Shown: positions 37,265-50,000 of the stretch, piece by piece
Layout: each line of letters starts with the position of its first letter
Numbering within the stretch: the stretch's first letter is position 1
DNA from: Salminus brasiliensis
Taxonomy: Eukaryota; Chordata; Actinopteri; Characiformes; Bryconidae
DNA length: 64,000 bases
Direction: 5' to 3'
NCBI RefSeq assembly: GCF_030463535.1
Contig: NC_132881.1
Coordinates: 43,789,271 to 43,853,270, forward strand
Position numbers and translations under genes: made by a program
Notes under the pieces: model-generated
Database searches by the model: none
What the model was told of the DNA's origin: nothing
Seen by the model: only the letters and a program-made list of their open reading frames with translations

Positions 37265-38095
37265 TACATTTACATTTAAGGCATTTAGCAGATGCTCTTA
37301 TCCAGAGCGACTTACAAAGTGCTTTGCTATTTACCCAAGAAAAACCTTAGCTAGTTAGAATAGACTAATAGTTCAAAGCTTTAAGCTTAGACATTACTAA
37401 ACACAAGACAATAAGGAGACCATAGTACTCAATTCGTCCAAGTACTCTCAGAAGAGGAGGGTCTCTTCAGTCTGGGTTTGAAGACAGCGAGCGTTGGACT
37501 CTGCTGTTCAGACACCCAGGGGAAATTCGCTTCGCTACTTTGGTGCAGGACAGAAAAAAGTCTGGACGCTCGTCTTCCGTGGATTTTGAGGGATGGCAGG
37601 TCGAGCCGAGCCGTACTTGAAGCTTAAAGGGCTCTTGGTGCGGATCGGTATTTGACCATTGCCATCAAGTACGGAGGGGCTGGTCCGTTCTTGGCTTTGT
37701 AGACCAGCGTCAGGGTTCTGAATCTGATGACCTGGGCAGCAGCTACAGGAAGCCAGTGAAGAGAGAACGCAGCAGTGGAGAGACATGGCTGAATTTAGGA
37801 ACATTGAAAACGACCCGTGCCGCTGCATTCTGGATAAGCTGCAGGGGTCTGATGGTGCGCAGAGGGAGACCAGCCAGAAGAGAGCTGCAGTAGTCAAGTC
37901 TTGAAGTGACGAGAGACTGAACGAGCACCTGGGCGACTCTCTAGAGAGGAAGGGTCGAATTCTCCGGATGCTGTACAGGAGAAATCTGCAGGACCGAGTT
38001 ACGTTTACAACATGACTTGAGAACGATAACTGATCATCCATGACTACACCAAGGCTTCCAGCTTCTGTAGATGGAGTGACCAGTGAGTTCTCAAA
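37265..38095 (-). mobile_element. LINE 3' region with RT-tail coding (L2/CR1-like)
   Basis: Read on the minus strand, frames encode [20 protein letters not shown] and [20 protein letters not shown], the familiar conserved end of fish L2/CR1-group LINE polyproteins. These are followed by the last-domain block PTLAVFKPRLKTLLF in related copies and by the 3' end CGCTCTGGATAAGAG. It is the longest of five copies here (others at 15711, 16695, 40341 and 49150). Frameshifts make it inactive. Confidence 0.75.
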
Positions 38096-38406
38096 GGAGA
38101 TGGCAAGATTGATTTTGAAGTCCAGCAGTTAATTACATCCCAAGCACTCCTCGACATGCAAGCTCAACATGTGCAGGAATTAATATTGAAACAACATTAA
38201 ACTTTTAATAAAAATCATCAGACACGAACACTACTTTCATCACCTTTAAACTTTTTAAATCCCATTACTGCAGTAAAATGTGGTAAATTGACCCTTCCTT
38301 ATGCACATCAAGGGTCATTTTCTGAAATGCAGAATAGGGAAAATAATAGTGAAAAGACGTGAAAAATGTATATTTTAATTATATTGAGGAGTTTCATAAT
38401 ATCAGT

Positions 38407-39197
38407 TGTCAGCCCCTCGGTATCACGCCCTCCCCCAGGGCGATTCTAAGCCGCTGCCCAAATGCCCCAAAAAAGGACTCCCGCCTTGTTTGTGTTCATG
38501 TTTGATTCAGTGTCTCGTTTCATGTTCATGTGTTTCACCTGAGGCTGGCGGTACTTAAGGAGCCTTGACGCTTAGTTCGAGGCCGAGAATTGCATGCTTT
38601 GAACCTTGAGGCAGACCGAGAGGTTCCCCTTACTGCTCATGGTGTGTTAAGGCCTGCTTTGGCTCGACTTCCTCGTTCACGAGCAGGCCACCCAGCTCTC
38701 TGCCAAGATATACCCACAACTCTCGTTCCAGCTAGGTGACCCACGCTCACGCACCAGTGCCAGGTTTGGTCGGCCTAGCCGTTCTTGCCTAGTAGCTGAT
38801 CCCCCAGCTAATCCCCCAGTCTCAGGTGTTTTTGTTTTCGCCCTCTTGTTTGTCAGGTTTGTGTTGTGTTCACGTTTATGCCTCTTAGCTGCTGCCTCTT
38901 TTGCCCTATTTTGCCCCCTTGTATTAGCTTGAGTTTGTTTAATAAACTACTTGCATTGGCTCCATCTCTGCAAGTGCAAGTACCGCCAATTATTTATTAT
39001 TCTCTGTCTGTACTGTGTTGTGTTGTCTGTCTGTACTTGTATTGTGTTGCACTTGTGTTCTGTATGCACTGTGTCTATGTTGCACCATATTGTTTTGTTT
39101 CACTGTGTACTCTGTATGTAGCTGAAATGACAATAAAACCCACTTGACTTGACTTGAAGTGTTCATCCCTCTGTGTCTGGCCTAACCCGCCATGACA
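38407..39197 (+). mobile_element. solo LTR with a nested retroposon insert
   Basis: It starts TGTCAGCCCC and ends CGCCATGACA, so the ends are TG...CA with a short inverted repeat. The flanks are TCAGT (38402-38406) and TCTGT (39198-39202), a five-base duplication with one mismatch. Inside are a promoter-like GGTACTTAAGGAG and an AATAAA at about 38939-38944. An unrelated block ending TGAAATGACAATAAAACCCA (about 38985-39155) interrupts it. No internal retroviral or retrotransposon genes accompany it. Confidence 0.72.
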
Positions 39198-40340
39198 TCT
39201 GTAAACATCAGCACAGAACAATAGAAATACTTTTGGTTAAATATTTGTATAAATATGTACATTTATGCATGCAAATTTCATCCAAAAATATTTAATTTCA
39301 ACTGGGAAGATATGATTTGTGTTTACTAAAAGTTATGTTTACGGTGCACAATATGAATGTATTATGATCAAAATCAAAAGGACATGCTAAACTTCACGTA
39401 AAATATCTGTGTTGAATTTTACCCTGCATGAGCTTATTCCTCACTCTCCCCTGTTTTAATGTTCAACCCCTCAGTTTATGTTCCAGATCAGTGGATGCAG
39501 CACTTGTCTGGCAACCTGTTCCACTTAAGCGATCCGGTTCTCAGCAGAGCCCACAGCACATTTAAGGCAAGAAAGGAATGATTGTATTTTCCAGAAGGCT
39601 TGGCAATATAAAAAGGTTCAATATAATGTTCGCTAACTAGTTAAAAATCATGATCATTCAAATTCTACTATCCAACTAACGCTAGCTAGCTCCCCATGCT
39701 AAAGACCAAAACGATGAACTAGTTTATACGCTGCAATTAGTTCAATACATAGTTATGTAGTCTGCCACAATGAAGGCCATTACCATCCTGCTTAATGGTC
39801 AAATCCAGCCACAGAGATTTGTAAGGACAGGGTTTTGGGGTTTTGTATGAACAATGGATCATTCACCAGCATGGTATTCACGTAGGCTGGAAAAAGGGTG
39901 GTGTGCATCAGTAAGTGATTAAGTTCCAGCGAAAAAAAGATAAAGATTGATTGATGCAGATTAACATCAAACTATTTTTTGTGAGTACAAGACTGCATGC
40001 CTGAGAGTGTTTACTGAGAACTGGCTAATCTCTGTGGAGGTGGAATATGTTTGTCAGCCACAGATAGTGTAGTAATGTCAATACACACAAGCCATTATAT
40101 CTACCTGACATTGTGCTACTTTCTGTGTCACTAAGACCCTTCTGCCTTCCTAGAGATTTTCCTCAGATATTTGTTACCACTGCATTAATTTATCCCCATG
40201 TGAACATGAATCTAGAACGAGACACTAGAGACACTGTACTCAGAGTGCTTCACAAATTGATGATTTTATTCAGTGTGACTTAAAGCAGGTACTTTATCAG
40301 CATTTGCGACCGCTGAACTGGAACTATTGCAGATGCTTTT

Positions 40341-40920
40341 ACATTTACATTTACATTTAAGGCATTTAGCAGACGCTCTTCTCCAGAGTGACTTACAAAA
40401 GTGCTTTACTATTTACTTAAGAAAAACCTCAGCTAGTTTAAATAGACTAATAATTCAAAGATCCTCTAATCTTAGACTCTACTAAACACAAGTCAGTAAG
40501 GAGACCACTCTGCTATTCACCCAAGTGCTCTCAGAAGAGGAGAGTCTTCAGTCTGCATTTGAGGACAGCGAGCGTTGGACTCTGCCGTTCGGACACCCAG
40601 GGGAAGTTCGTTCTACCACTTCGGTGCAGGACAGAAAAAAGCCTGGACGCTCGTCTTCTGTGGATTTTGAGGGATGACGGGTCGTGCCGAGCCGTACTTG
40701 AAGCTGGAAGGGCTCTCGGTGCAGATTGGCCAGAGGCCAGAGTCACAATTTTGAATCTGATGACCTGGCCAGCAGCTACAGGAAGCCAGTGAAGAGAGAA
40801 CGCAGCAGTGTAGAGACATGGCTGAATTTAGGAACATTGAAGACGACCCGTGCCGCTGCATTCTGGAAAAGTTGCAGGGGCCTGATGGTGCGCAGAGGGA
40901 GACCAGCCAGAAGAGAGTAA
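40341..40920 (-). mobile_element. LINE 3' fragment
   Basis: It has the same tail as 37265-38095, including the AAGGCATTTAGCAGACGCTC end and the ARHDPSSLKIHRRRASRLF block on the minus strand. It is shorter internally. Confidence 0.7.
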
Positions 40921-41046
40921 ATCTATATAATTTCCCTCCGCTTGATCATTGGCTCATAACCCAGCGTACTTTCAACCTCAGTGCCCTCAGCTTTGTTAAT
41001 GTAGGAAAATGTATATGTTCTATTGGGAAATGACAAGGGTTGGTGT

Positions 41047-41592
41047 TTCAAACCAGCTCAAGCTGGTAGAGCTGGTTGACCAGCTTAACTCTTAACCAAC
41101 CTAGGTTATGTTATTGTTTGGGTTTAATGGTTTAGCCGGTTTACAAGCATAATCAGCCTGGCCAAGCTAGTCCATCAGTATGACAAAGCTGGTCAATCAG
41201 GAGGACTAAGCTGATCACCAAGCTGATTGACAAGTATGACCAATGTCATCAAGCTGTATGAAAACCATGACCAGGATCACCAAGCTAGTTGACCCGTATG
41301 ACCAAGAAGACCAAGCTGGTCGACCAGCCTCGCCAAGCTGATCAACCACCATGATCAGCATCACCAAACTGGTCAATCCAAACTGGTCATCACCAAGCTG
41401 GTCGACCAGCATGACCTGCAAGACCAAACATGACCAAAATCAAATGCAACATTAACCATGCAGGTCAAGAGCTAGTCAACCAGCTAGAATTCCAGTATGA
41501 GGTATGTTTTTGCCTGGATGACCAGCTTTTCAGCCTTGACCATCAAAGATCAGCTTAGACCACCTGAAACTGGCTACTAGCAAAAGCTGGTA
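41047..41592. repeat. degenerate AGCTGGT/ACCAGCT repeat cluster
   Basis: Short motifs such as ACCAAGCTGGTCGACCAGCA recur at roughly 20-30 nt spacing in both orientations. This makes a palindrome-rich block next to the 36-bp minisatellite. Similar AGCTGGT-rich repeats are common in fish genomes. Confidence 0.65.
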
Positions 41593-41600
41593 CACACATA

Positions 41601-42165
41601 TAGTACTGACCTTACTGCTGGACACATTATTACATACAGTACTCGCCTCACTGCTGGACACACTATCACATACAGTACTCGCCTCACTGCTGGACACACT
41701 ATCACATACAGTACTCACCTCACTGCTGGAGACTCTATTATATACAGTACTCACCTCACTGCTGGACACACCGTCACATACAGTACTCGCCTCACTGCTG
41801 GACACTCTATTATATACAGTACTCGCCTCACTGCTGGACACACTATCATATACAGTACTCCCCTCATTGCTGGACACACCGTCACATACAGTACTCACCT
41901 CACTGCTGGACACTCTATTATATACAGTACTCACCTCACTGCTGGACACTCTATTATATACAGTACTCACCTCACTGCTGGACACACTATCACTAACAGT
42001 ACTCGCCTCACTGCTGGACACACTATTACATACAGTACTCACCTCACTGCTGGACACACCGTCACATACAGTACTCGCCTCACTGCTGGACACACCGTCA
42101 CATACAGTACTCGCCTCACTGCTGGACACACCGTCACATACAGTACTCACCTCACTGGACACACT
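41601..42165. repeat. 36-bp minisatellite, about 16 units
   Basis: Each unit contains CTCACTGCTGGACACAC followed by TATCACATACAGTACTCGC, with a few variable bases. Because 36 is a multiple of three and no unit has a stop, a minus-strand frame stays open through all 16 units and reads SSSEASTVCDGV-like 12-residue repeats. There are no splice sites or neighbouring coding signs, so I treat it as non-coding. A single related unit lies at 58787-58822 in the matching flank of copy C. Confidence 0.92.
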
Positions 42166-42431
42166 ATCATTTAGAATACAGTTATTTTACAGTATTTTGT
42201 CTTATTCTACATAACTCGCTCTATAATAGTTTGCTGGACTATTTTTGTTAATAACGCCTCCCTCTGCTGGCTGCTCTCAGGACAGACTCATAGACTCAGC
42301 TCCAGCTCACTGCCTGACTCATTAGGGACTGCTCTTTATGCCTTTTCTGAGTCATGTAAGTTATTATGCTTGGTCCTGTGTATATAGGTTTCCTGGGTTT
42401 GCTGCTTGTTTGTTTTTTGGGTGGTTATGAG

Positions 42432-42712
42432 TAAAGGTGCACGTATTTGTCACTGTACTGTACACTGTGAACATACATAGTGTACACTGTGAACATAGTG
42501 AACATACACACACACACACTAGTGCACTAGGGTCAGTGAGTACACACACCCAGAGCGGTGGGCAGCCAACTCTAGCGCCCAGGGAGCAGAGAGGGTAAAG
42601 GGCCTTGCTCAAGGGCCCAACAGTGGCAGCTTGCCGAACTCAGGAATTGAACCTACAACCCTGTTATCGATAGCCCGACGCTCTAACCACTGAGCCACCA
42701 CTGCCCTTCTGT
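42432..42712 (-). mobile_element. tRNA-derived SINE
   Basis: On the minus strand the head GGGCAGTGGTGGCTCAGTGG is followed by the B box GGTTCAATTCC and the body TTGAGCAAGGCCCTTTACCC, ending in a variable CACTGTACA-rich tail. It was inserted in the copy B 3' flank; the matching copy C flank lacks it. Confidence 0.8.
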
Positions 42713-43190
42713 ACTCTTGCCTTAATTGCCTGTGTTAACCCCTTGCTATCATCATGAGCATTGGACTGGGCAAAATATTTCAGTTTTCATTGTTCTTGTT
42801 TTCATTGATAAAGTGCTAAATCTAATTGCTCAAAGACATTTCTTGTATGTCTCCATTTTGAGCTTGTGATTTGATTGGCTGATATGCGAAGTTGGTCACA
42901 TTAAAAAGAAGCTTTCCACTTATCTGCAAAATGATTTATTATGTGCCTTAAAGGATCAGAAGTACAATTTAGCTCACAGACGCTGGTGAACATGAAGTTA
43001 CGGTAAAACCAAGAGTGTATAGAGCAATACATGATGCAAGACATCACTGCCAGTCAAACACTGATATGTGATATAATGTAATAATCAAATATTTCACTTG
43101 AATTCCCATTACACACTCAGCATTAAAGCATGGTTGCTTCATTGGTATTACACAAGCTTAAATGTGCTGACAGTAGAAAAATGCAGGGTT

Positions 43191-43972
43191 TCAGGTGAGC
43201 TGCAACAGCAAGATGGTTCCTACAGTTAACCAAAAGAAGACTGGCTGAAACAGGTGGCATTCAGCACCATTAGTGCCAGTCTGGATATTGGGACTGGTGC
43301 AGGAGCCAACATTGCCCACTGAATCCACCACCACCAGCTCCACCTGTGGGAAACAGCAAGATGCGGTGAAGAGCACTATAGTGGCGTTCACGCCTCCGTC
43401 CAGAACCGTGCTGGTGTTGAGGGAGCCGGTTCCTTGGCGCACCGACACACTTTGGATGCCTGAACCGTTTCTGTCCGTCATGTTGGCAGAGAGGTCCCAC
43501 GAGGAGAGGCTGCAGTTTCCTGAGCAGTTAGCATTAACGCTAACTATCTCACACACTGGAGGAGTGATGTCCGTTACCTGAAAGGTAGAAAGACGAGCTG
43601 AGTTGCTACAAACCACAGGACTGTAATGACTTATGACTTTAGTAATTATCAGTTTAGGACATTCTTTAGAATACATTAGAATAAAAGGGTCCTCTTTATT
43701 AAGTGTCTTTAATAACTGTGTTGTTACACATGTATGTATGTAATAACTGTGTAACTACTGTGACGTATTCACTATTACAGATGTATTACTTAGTATGGTA
43801 TCAATGATGAATAAATGATGAATCGACTGAAGCTTTGATCTACATAACTACACAAAATAACTACAATTAAAATCAGCAAAACACACCAATACAATTACTC
43901 CTGTCTTATTACACATGTATAACTACATAAGAGAGAATATGCATCTACAGCTATTCCAATACATTTATTCAT

Positions 43973-44003
<31 letters not shown>

Positions 44004-47000
44004 TGGTATTTAGACTCTCATCCAGAGCGACTTACAAGGTTACTCATATTACAGAGGTGGGCTCTTATTGGTGTAGCGCAGCATAGTCACCCAGACCGGG
44101 AATCGAACCCCAGTCTCCCACATGGTGTAGTAGCTCACTGACCACACCAACCATGTAATATACTTGTGTTATTACAGTAGTCAAAACTAAAGTACTGTAC
44201 TATTGTATAACCAGTAGATACATTGTTATTGTCTGATGTATTAATGTGTAACAACACAGTTATTACAGGTACTTAGATTTTATTTTAAAGAGTTACCGCA
44301 AATTGTTCCAGGACACCACTAGTCGTATTCCTTAATAAGTCAAACTGGCTCCTAACTAAACCACTGAAAATGTTCATATATTGGATTGAGATAATACACT
44401 GAAATAAAATATACATAATTAGGGATTTTAAAGAGCAAAACAGCTTTTATTTGTCCTTTAACACATAAAATAGCCTTTTAATCACCCCCTGATTATGAGT
44501 GTCCTTGATAAACTCTTAAAATATTCTTAGAATGAAAACAGGACTCCAAGCTATACTGGATTTAAGGTTTTTAAAGGTAGGTTTAAGATAAGATTGTAAG
44601 ATATCTCTTACTTTACCTTTAAAAATTAGGGGGCATTTACTAGTGGTGGACAAGTGCTTTTTATGTGCTTATTAAATATTACTAAGGAATGTAACACTAT
44701 GACTATGATATCAGGGGTAAATTAAGACAACAGTAATGATAGAAACCTAAGATATACTGAATATTCTAAAAGTTATTGAAACAAATGAAACTTTGTGTGT
44801 ATTAATATATATACTAATTCATTAATACCCACAAAGTTTCATATATTACCAATGACTAAGGAATATGACACTATGACTATAATTGGAGGGGTAAATTAAG
44901 GTAATGATAAAGGTAGATTAAAGTTTTTAGGCCCTGAGGACTGATTTGAGAAGCTGTTTACTGACTTGCTCGTTTTTAAATATGATGTGTTATTAAAAAT
45001 AATTTTTTTGGGGTAGCTTGGAGCGATCACTGTTTCTTTCACAGTACACTTAAATATTAAAGCAGAAGTAGACAGATAGATAGATTACCGGAGCGGCCAC
45101 AGAAAGCCTCAGCACTGCGTAGTTGGAGTCCGTTCCTCCAGGAGCTTCAGCTTCAATAGTCACAGTGACATCAGTTCCTGAGGGGGTGTTTCCAGGAGCA
45201 GCCAGAGTTACTATACCATTCGCACCGCCCCCAGTCTCGAGAGTCAGGGTTGAGGGAGCATCAGTCATTAGAAAACTGCGGTCGTTACTGACTGTGATAT
45301 TAAAGATTCCTCCAGAGCCGTTGGTCGCCACAGTGAAGGGCAGAGTTAATGTTCTTCCTGGTTCCAGGGTTTCATCAGCTTGAGCCTGAGGGTGAAGACC
45401 ATGACAGAGGCTCATATTAGTCAGACAGATGACTGCTGTGGTGCTATGTTAGATTTTTCTAGTTATTTTCATGTCAGAGTATTGCAACTGGTGCTTCATC
45501 TGTAGAGAGCTGTATTGTGTAAAGTACTCAGAGTACTCAGATCCAGGTTTTTATTCTTCTGGGTGAAGACGTTTGGGATATCTTTGGACTGTGTAAACTT
45601 ACAGTGACTGTCACACTTGATGATCTGAGTTGAGTCGAGGACTGTCTCTGAAAAAGGCCGTCTGAAGCTCTGGAGGAACTGTTCACTCCAGTCACACGAA
45701 CAACGGACTCTCCTGCTGGCATCATGTTGATGGTCACCATGAATTGGTCACTAGCAATCTCCTCCAGAGTCCCATTAAAGGAGTTAGATGTTGAAGTTTC
45801 AACCAGTGCTACCTCTGTAGGCCTCACACTGTCCCCACCAACCATGGTGACCAGTAGAGTGGCATTGCTGTCTGAACGGAGGACAGGATGAATATTAGAG
45901 ACACAGGGATAGGTTTAAATCACACTCTGCTGAAAATCATGGAAGTTACTTACTAGCTTTCGGCCTGCTGTTTAACACAGCATAGCTCGGATGAGGCCCT
46001 TCAGACAGCTCAATAAAGTCAAACAGGAAGTCAATCCCACTTTGACCTGGACAGTGAGAAAGACGAGCAGTGAATCTCATGAAAACATGAATCTCCAAAA
46101 TGGTGATTTTACAGGAGAAAGAATGTCCTGAACTTTAAATGGAAGTCAATGTAAGAGTTTAATTTAAGTAATTTAGAGCATTTCTATTGGTCCATTCATC
46201 CAGAATTATTTACACAGTGTACAGAGCAGCTACTGGGTTCAAACCATGACCCAAAACTAAAAACAGACAAACAAGATTTCACAGGCCAGCCTTTATATAT
46301 ACATATATTTACAGCTCCAGAAAGAATTAGACCACCCAACATGATCAGTTTCTGTGGTTTTACTATTTAACGGCAGTGTGTTTTAAGAAAATTAACATTT
46401 GCGTTGTATTTCATAAACCATGGACATTTCCCAAATTCCAAAATAAAAGTTTGCTATTTAGAGCATTTATTTATTTACAGAAATGACTGATCAAAAACAA
46501 CTGCTCAAATAATGCAAAGAAATGATTATAATAATTAATTATAATGTAAAGAAGTTATTATTGAAATGTAAACACTGTACTAATATCTGAACTTTGAGAG
46601 CATTCAGAAATCACTATGGTGAAATAACCTTGACTGCCAATAACAGCTCTCACGTCTTGGCAGACTCTCCACTAGTCTTTCACACTGCTGCTGGGACTTT
46701 ATGTTATTCATAGTCTGCAAAAAAACCTTAGCTTTGTTTGCTGAAATGCCTGGAATACAATGGCTGCCTTACACATAGAGATGCAAATTTAAGAAAGAAA
46801 AAATCAAGTGGTCTTTTTATTTTTTTCATATATATATATGTTGATCGCTGTACTTTAATGAAGAAAAATGTTTGTTTTACCGAAGACTTTGACGGTGTAG
46901 GGCTGTGCTGAGCTAATGCTGATAAACCACAGTCCCGTCTGGTCAGAGATATGTGGACGCACTGTTTGGAAGTTACCAACCACCTTAATAAGCCCCAAAG

Positions 47001-50000
47001 CTCCATTTGGATCAGCACTGTTCTGTGAGACTCCTAAAAATTAGATGAGATGATAAATAAAAAATATATAGATGAAATTTAATATTGCAGAATCATGTAA
47101 TATTTTATCCATTACATGATTCTTGCCTGATTTCATATTCTGCTCAGACCAGTGATGTGAAAGGGATTATCATTATTATTATTATCATCACACTTTTCGG
47201 AGTTCCTAAACTTCAGATGAGGTTCATAACATTGACATTATCATGCATGTGTTGTGTGCAGTTTTATGCAGTGTCATGGTATCTGTACCAGTAATTGTCA
47301 TAACAGATATTCAAATGTTTGATGTCTCGACTTTGCCTTTCTTGCCAGCATACAAGCAATGTCTGTACTATTATCTCATGAATTAAGTGCAATTTTAACT
47401 TTTTGTGCAGATGTCTTCCATTTAATTCCATTTAAATCCATTTAATTTAATTAAATTTGGCCACCTTTCACATATAACTGTATATCTGTATGTGTTTGAA
47501 CAATATACCAGTCGTACAGTGAGTGAAAACTACAGCCAGGCTAATGCACAGCTTCCACAGGACAGGCTGTACATTCAGAGATGTTATTTTGAATGTATAC
47601 AAAAAAGGCTAAGCAGTTGTGGCTTAGTGGTTAGAGCACCAGGCTCTTGATGACAGGGCTGTGGGTTTGACACCAGTGTTCAGCAAGATGCCACTGTCGT
47701 GGCCTTTAGCAGAGTCCTTAACCCTCTTTGCACCCCGGGTGCTGCAGTGATGGCTGCCCACCGCTTTGGTGTATGTGTGTATTCACCTCACTGATGGGTT
47801 AAAGGTCAAATTGTGGTAAATGTGGTTGTCTTTGTACCCCACTCTACCCTACATGTTAAGCTCACAATGCAGTCACCTGAAGGACTAGTGATGGTGTAAT
47901 CTGGAGAGTTTCCTGTGATATAAATTGTCAGGTTTTGCAAAGACGAGTCCACATAGAAAGAGAAGGTTTCTGCTTTTCCTGGGTTTCTTACAGCCTGGAA
48001 AACAGTGACCTGAGCAGAGAGAAATGTTGATGTCACTCATTAGACATTAATAATGCTGAAATAAATGTGTAGAATGAAATAGTTAATGTGTAGAAAAACT
48101 CTAATGTTAGTTAGCCAGTCTAGTCTGTTTGTCTATTCCTTTAATTACCAAAGAAGAGCTGGAGGCATCCAGTATGATGCTGGTGGCCTGGGGCAGCATT
48201 GCTTTGGTGACCTCAATGGCTTGGCCACCAGAAGCCTGAGCCAGTTCCTGGTAGATCTCATTTGGGTTGGAGAGTTGACTGGAGACTTGTGTCTCACTAT
48301 GTCTCCGGCGACGCCGAGCACCGAGACTATTGGTCAGCATGAAGTTCACCTTCACACCAGCAGAGAAGGGAGGTTTAATAAATGACTTTTTTAAAGACAT
48401 TTTATCATCATGACAAAAGCCTGTGTACTCACTGAACACTTCGTCCTCTCAATCAGGGCCAGGATAGTGCTCTTCAGCCACTTGTCCTTTGCTTCAGCAT
48501 CCGTGAAAACAAAAATCTCCGTCTGTGATGGTGAGCCAGTAAGGGCCAGCTGGAATGCAACATAGGAAATATTCAGATATTCACCTTGTGTATATTAACA
48601 ATTTATTTAATTGAGAAATATGTTAATGTTCATTATATAGGAAATCCGAACTAAGCTGCTGTTAACGTAACTGCAAAAATGCAGATCCAGAACATATAAT
48701 TGAAATTGTACCAAACCCTGCTGTAAATAACTCAATCATACCTGAAGGCCTGAGAGAATCATCTCTGGAACATCTCCTCCACCCTGAGCTTTCAGAGCAT
48801 TAATTTCACCTTTAAACACACCAGTGTTCGTCGTTCTTATCAGTGGTCCATAGCCTGGGGGAGTGTGTAAGGCAATGTCAAATATATGTGGATTATTTTT
48901 TGACAGTCTTACAGTGTTTTTTCTTTGGCTGATAAGAGGCCATGGCTAGACAGCTGGTGAATCCCTGCACTTCCACAAAAGCAGTATGCATCTACTGCAT
49001 TGCTTTAACCCATTAACACTCCAAGGCTCATAACACAGTAAGGCGTAGTATTCAGTAACTACAGGGATGTCTGTACATACTGGTGGGGATATTCTTTGAT
49101 AGTAGAAGTTTGTAATAACACTTTCGGCCCACCAGAAGTCCGTTTGCAAAAACGGACCAGCCCCTCCGTACTTGATGGCAATGGTCGAAAGCCGATCCGC
49201 ACCAAGAGCCATTCCAGCTTCAAGTACGGCTCGGCTCGACCCGCCATCCCTCAAAATCTACGGCCAGACAAGCGTCCAGGCTTTTTTCTGTCCTGCACCG
49301 AAGTGGTGGAACATAACTTCCCCTGGGTGTCTGAACAGCCGAGTCCAACGCTCGCTGTCTTCAAACCCAGACTGAAGACCCTCCTCTTCTGAGAGGACTT
49401 GGGTGAATAGCAGAGTTTAGTAGAGTCTAAGATTAGAGGATCTTTGAATTTTTAGTCTATTTAAACTAGCTGAGGTTTTCTTGGGTAAATAGTAAAGCAC
49501 TTTTGTGAGTCGCTCTGGATAAGAGCGTCTGCTAAATGCCTTAAATGTAAATGTAAAGGTCAAAAGCCTAGGCTAATGTTGTTTTATGCATGTGTGTCTT
49601 ACCAGGATCATTAAACGGCACCAGGATGTATTCTAAGTGTTGCTTTGCAGAGCGCTTCCTACTGTTGATGATGAAGGAAGTAACTCTACTGATCTCAGCT
49701 ATTTCATTAGACATGCTGCCGGTCGTGTCCACAACGAAACACAGCACTGCAGTCTGGGTGAATCCCATCAGTCTGAAGGGCAAGCATTAGGAAAGGTGAA
49801 TAATTCAAACAGGTTTTTGCAACGTCAATCTGTGCCAATGACAGTTTAACAGCGACCTGTTTTTCTGTGGTTGTGAAACACAGCCCCTCTTCATGTGTCA
49901 TGAGAAGCAGGTGAAGGCCTTGCTTGTGAAATGTTTCCAGGAAATTCTAAAAATAACCTAGTGTGATTGTGTATTACTGTGTCCTCAGAAGTCCAGAAAA

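Larger units (their letters stand above)
31600..43190. other. copy A / copy B spacer
   Basis: Besides the elements listed separately, this spacer is AT-rich and non-coding. It has an AGATT-type tandem repeat at 32087-32112, an (AAT)n tract at 33416-33448, a second (ATT)n tract at 35841-35886 and long stretches (32113-33400, 35600-37260, 39200-40340) where I see neither gene nor clear transposon. Confidence 0.55.

Noticed and set aside
37535-38041. 168-codon minus-strand frame as a host gene
   Set aside because: Its conserved part is the end of a LINE polyprotein, and the same sequence recurs in four other places here.
41530-42162. 210-codon minus-strand open frame of SSSEASTVCDGV-like repeats
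   Set aside because: It is entirely the 36-bp minisatellite. Period divisible by three keeps it open; there is no promoter, splice context or conserved flank.
41601-42165. Repeat array considered as CRISPR
   Set aside because: Units are directly adjacent without spacers and the genome is eukaryotic.
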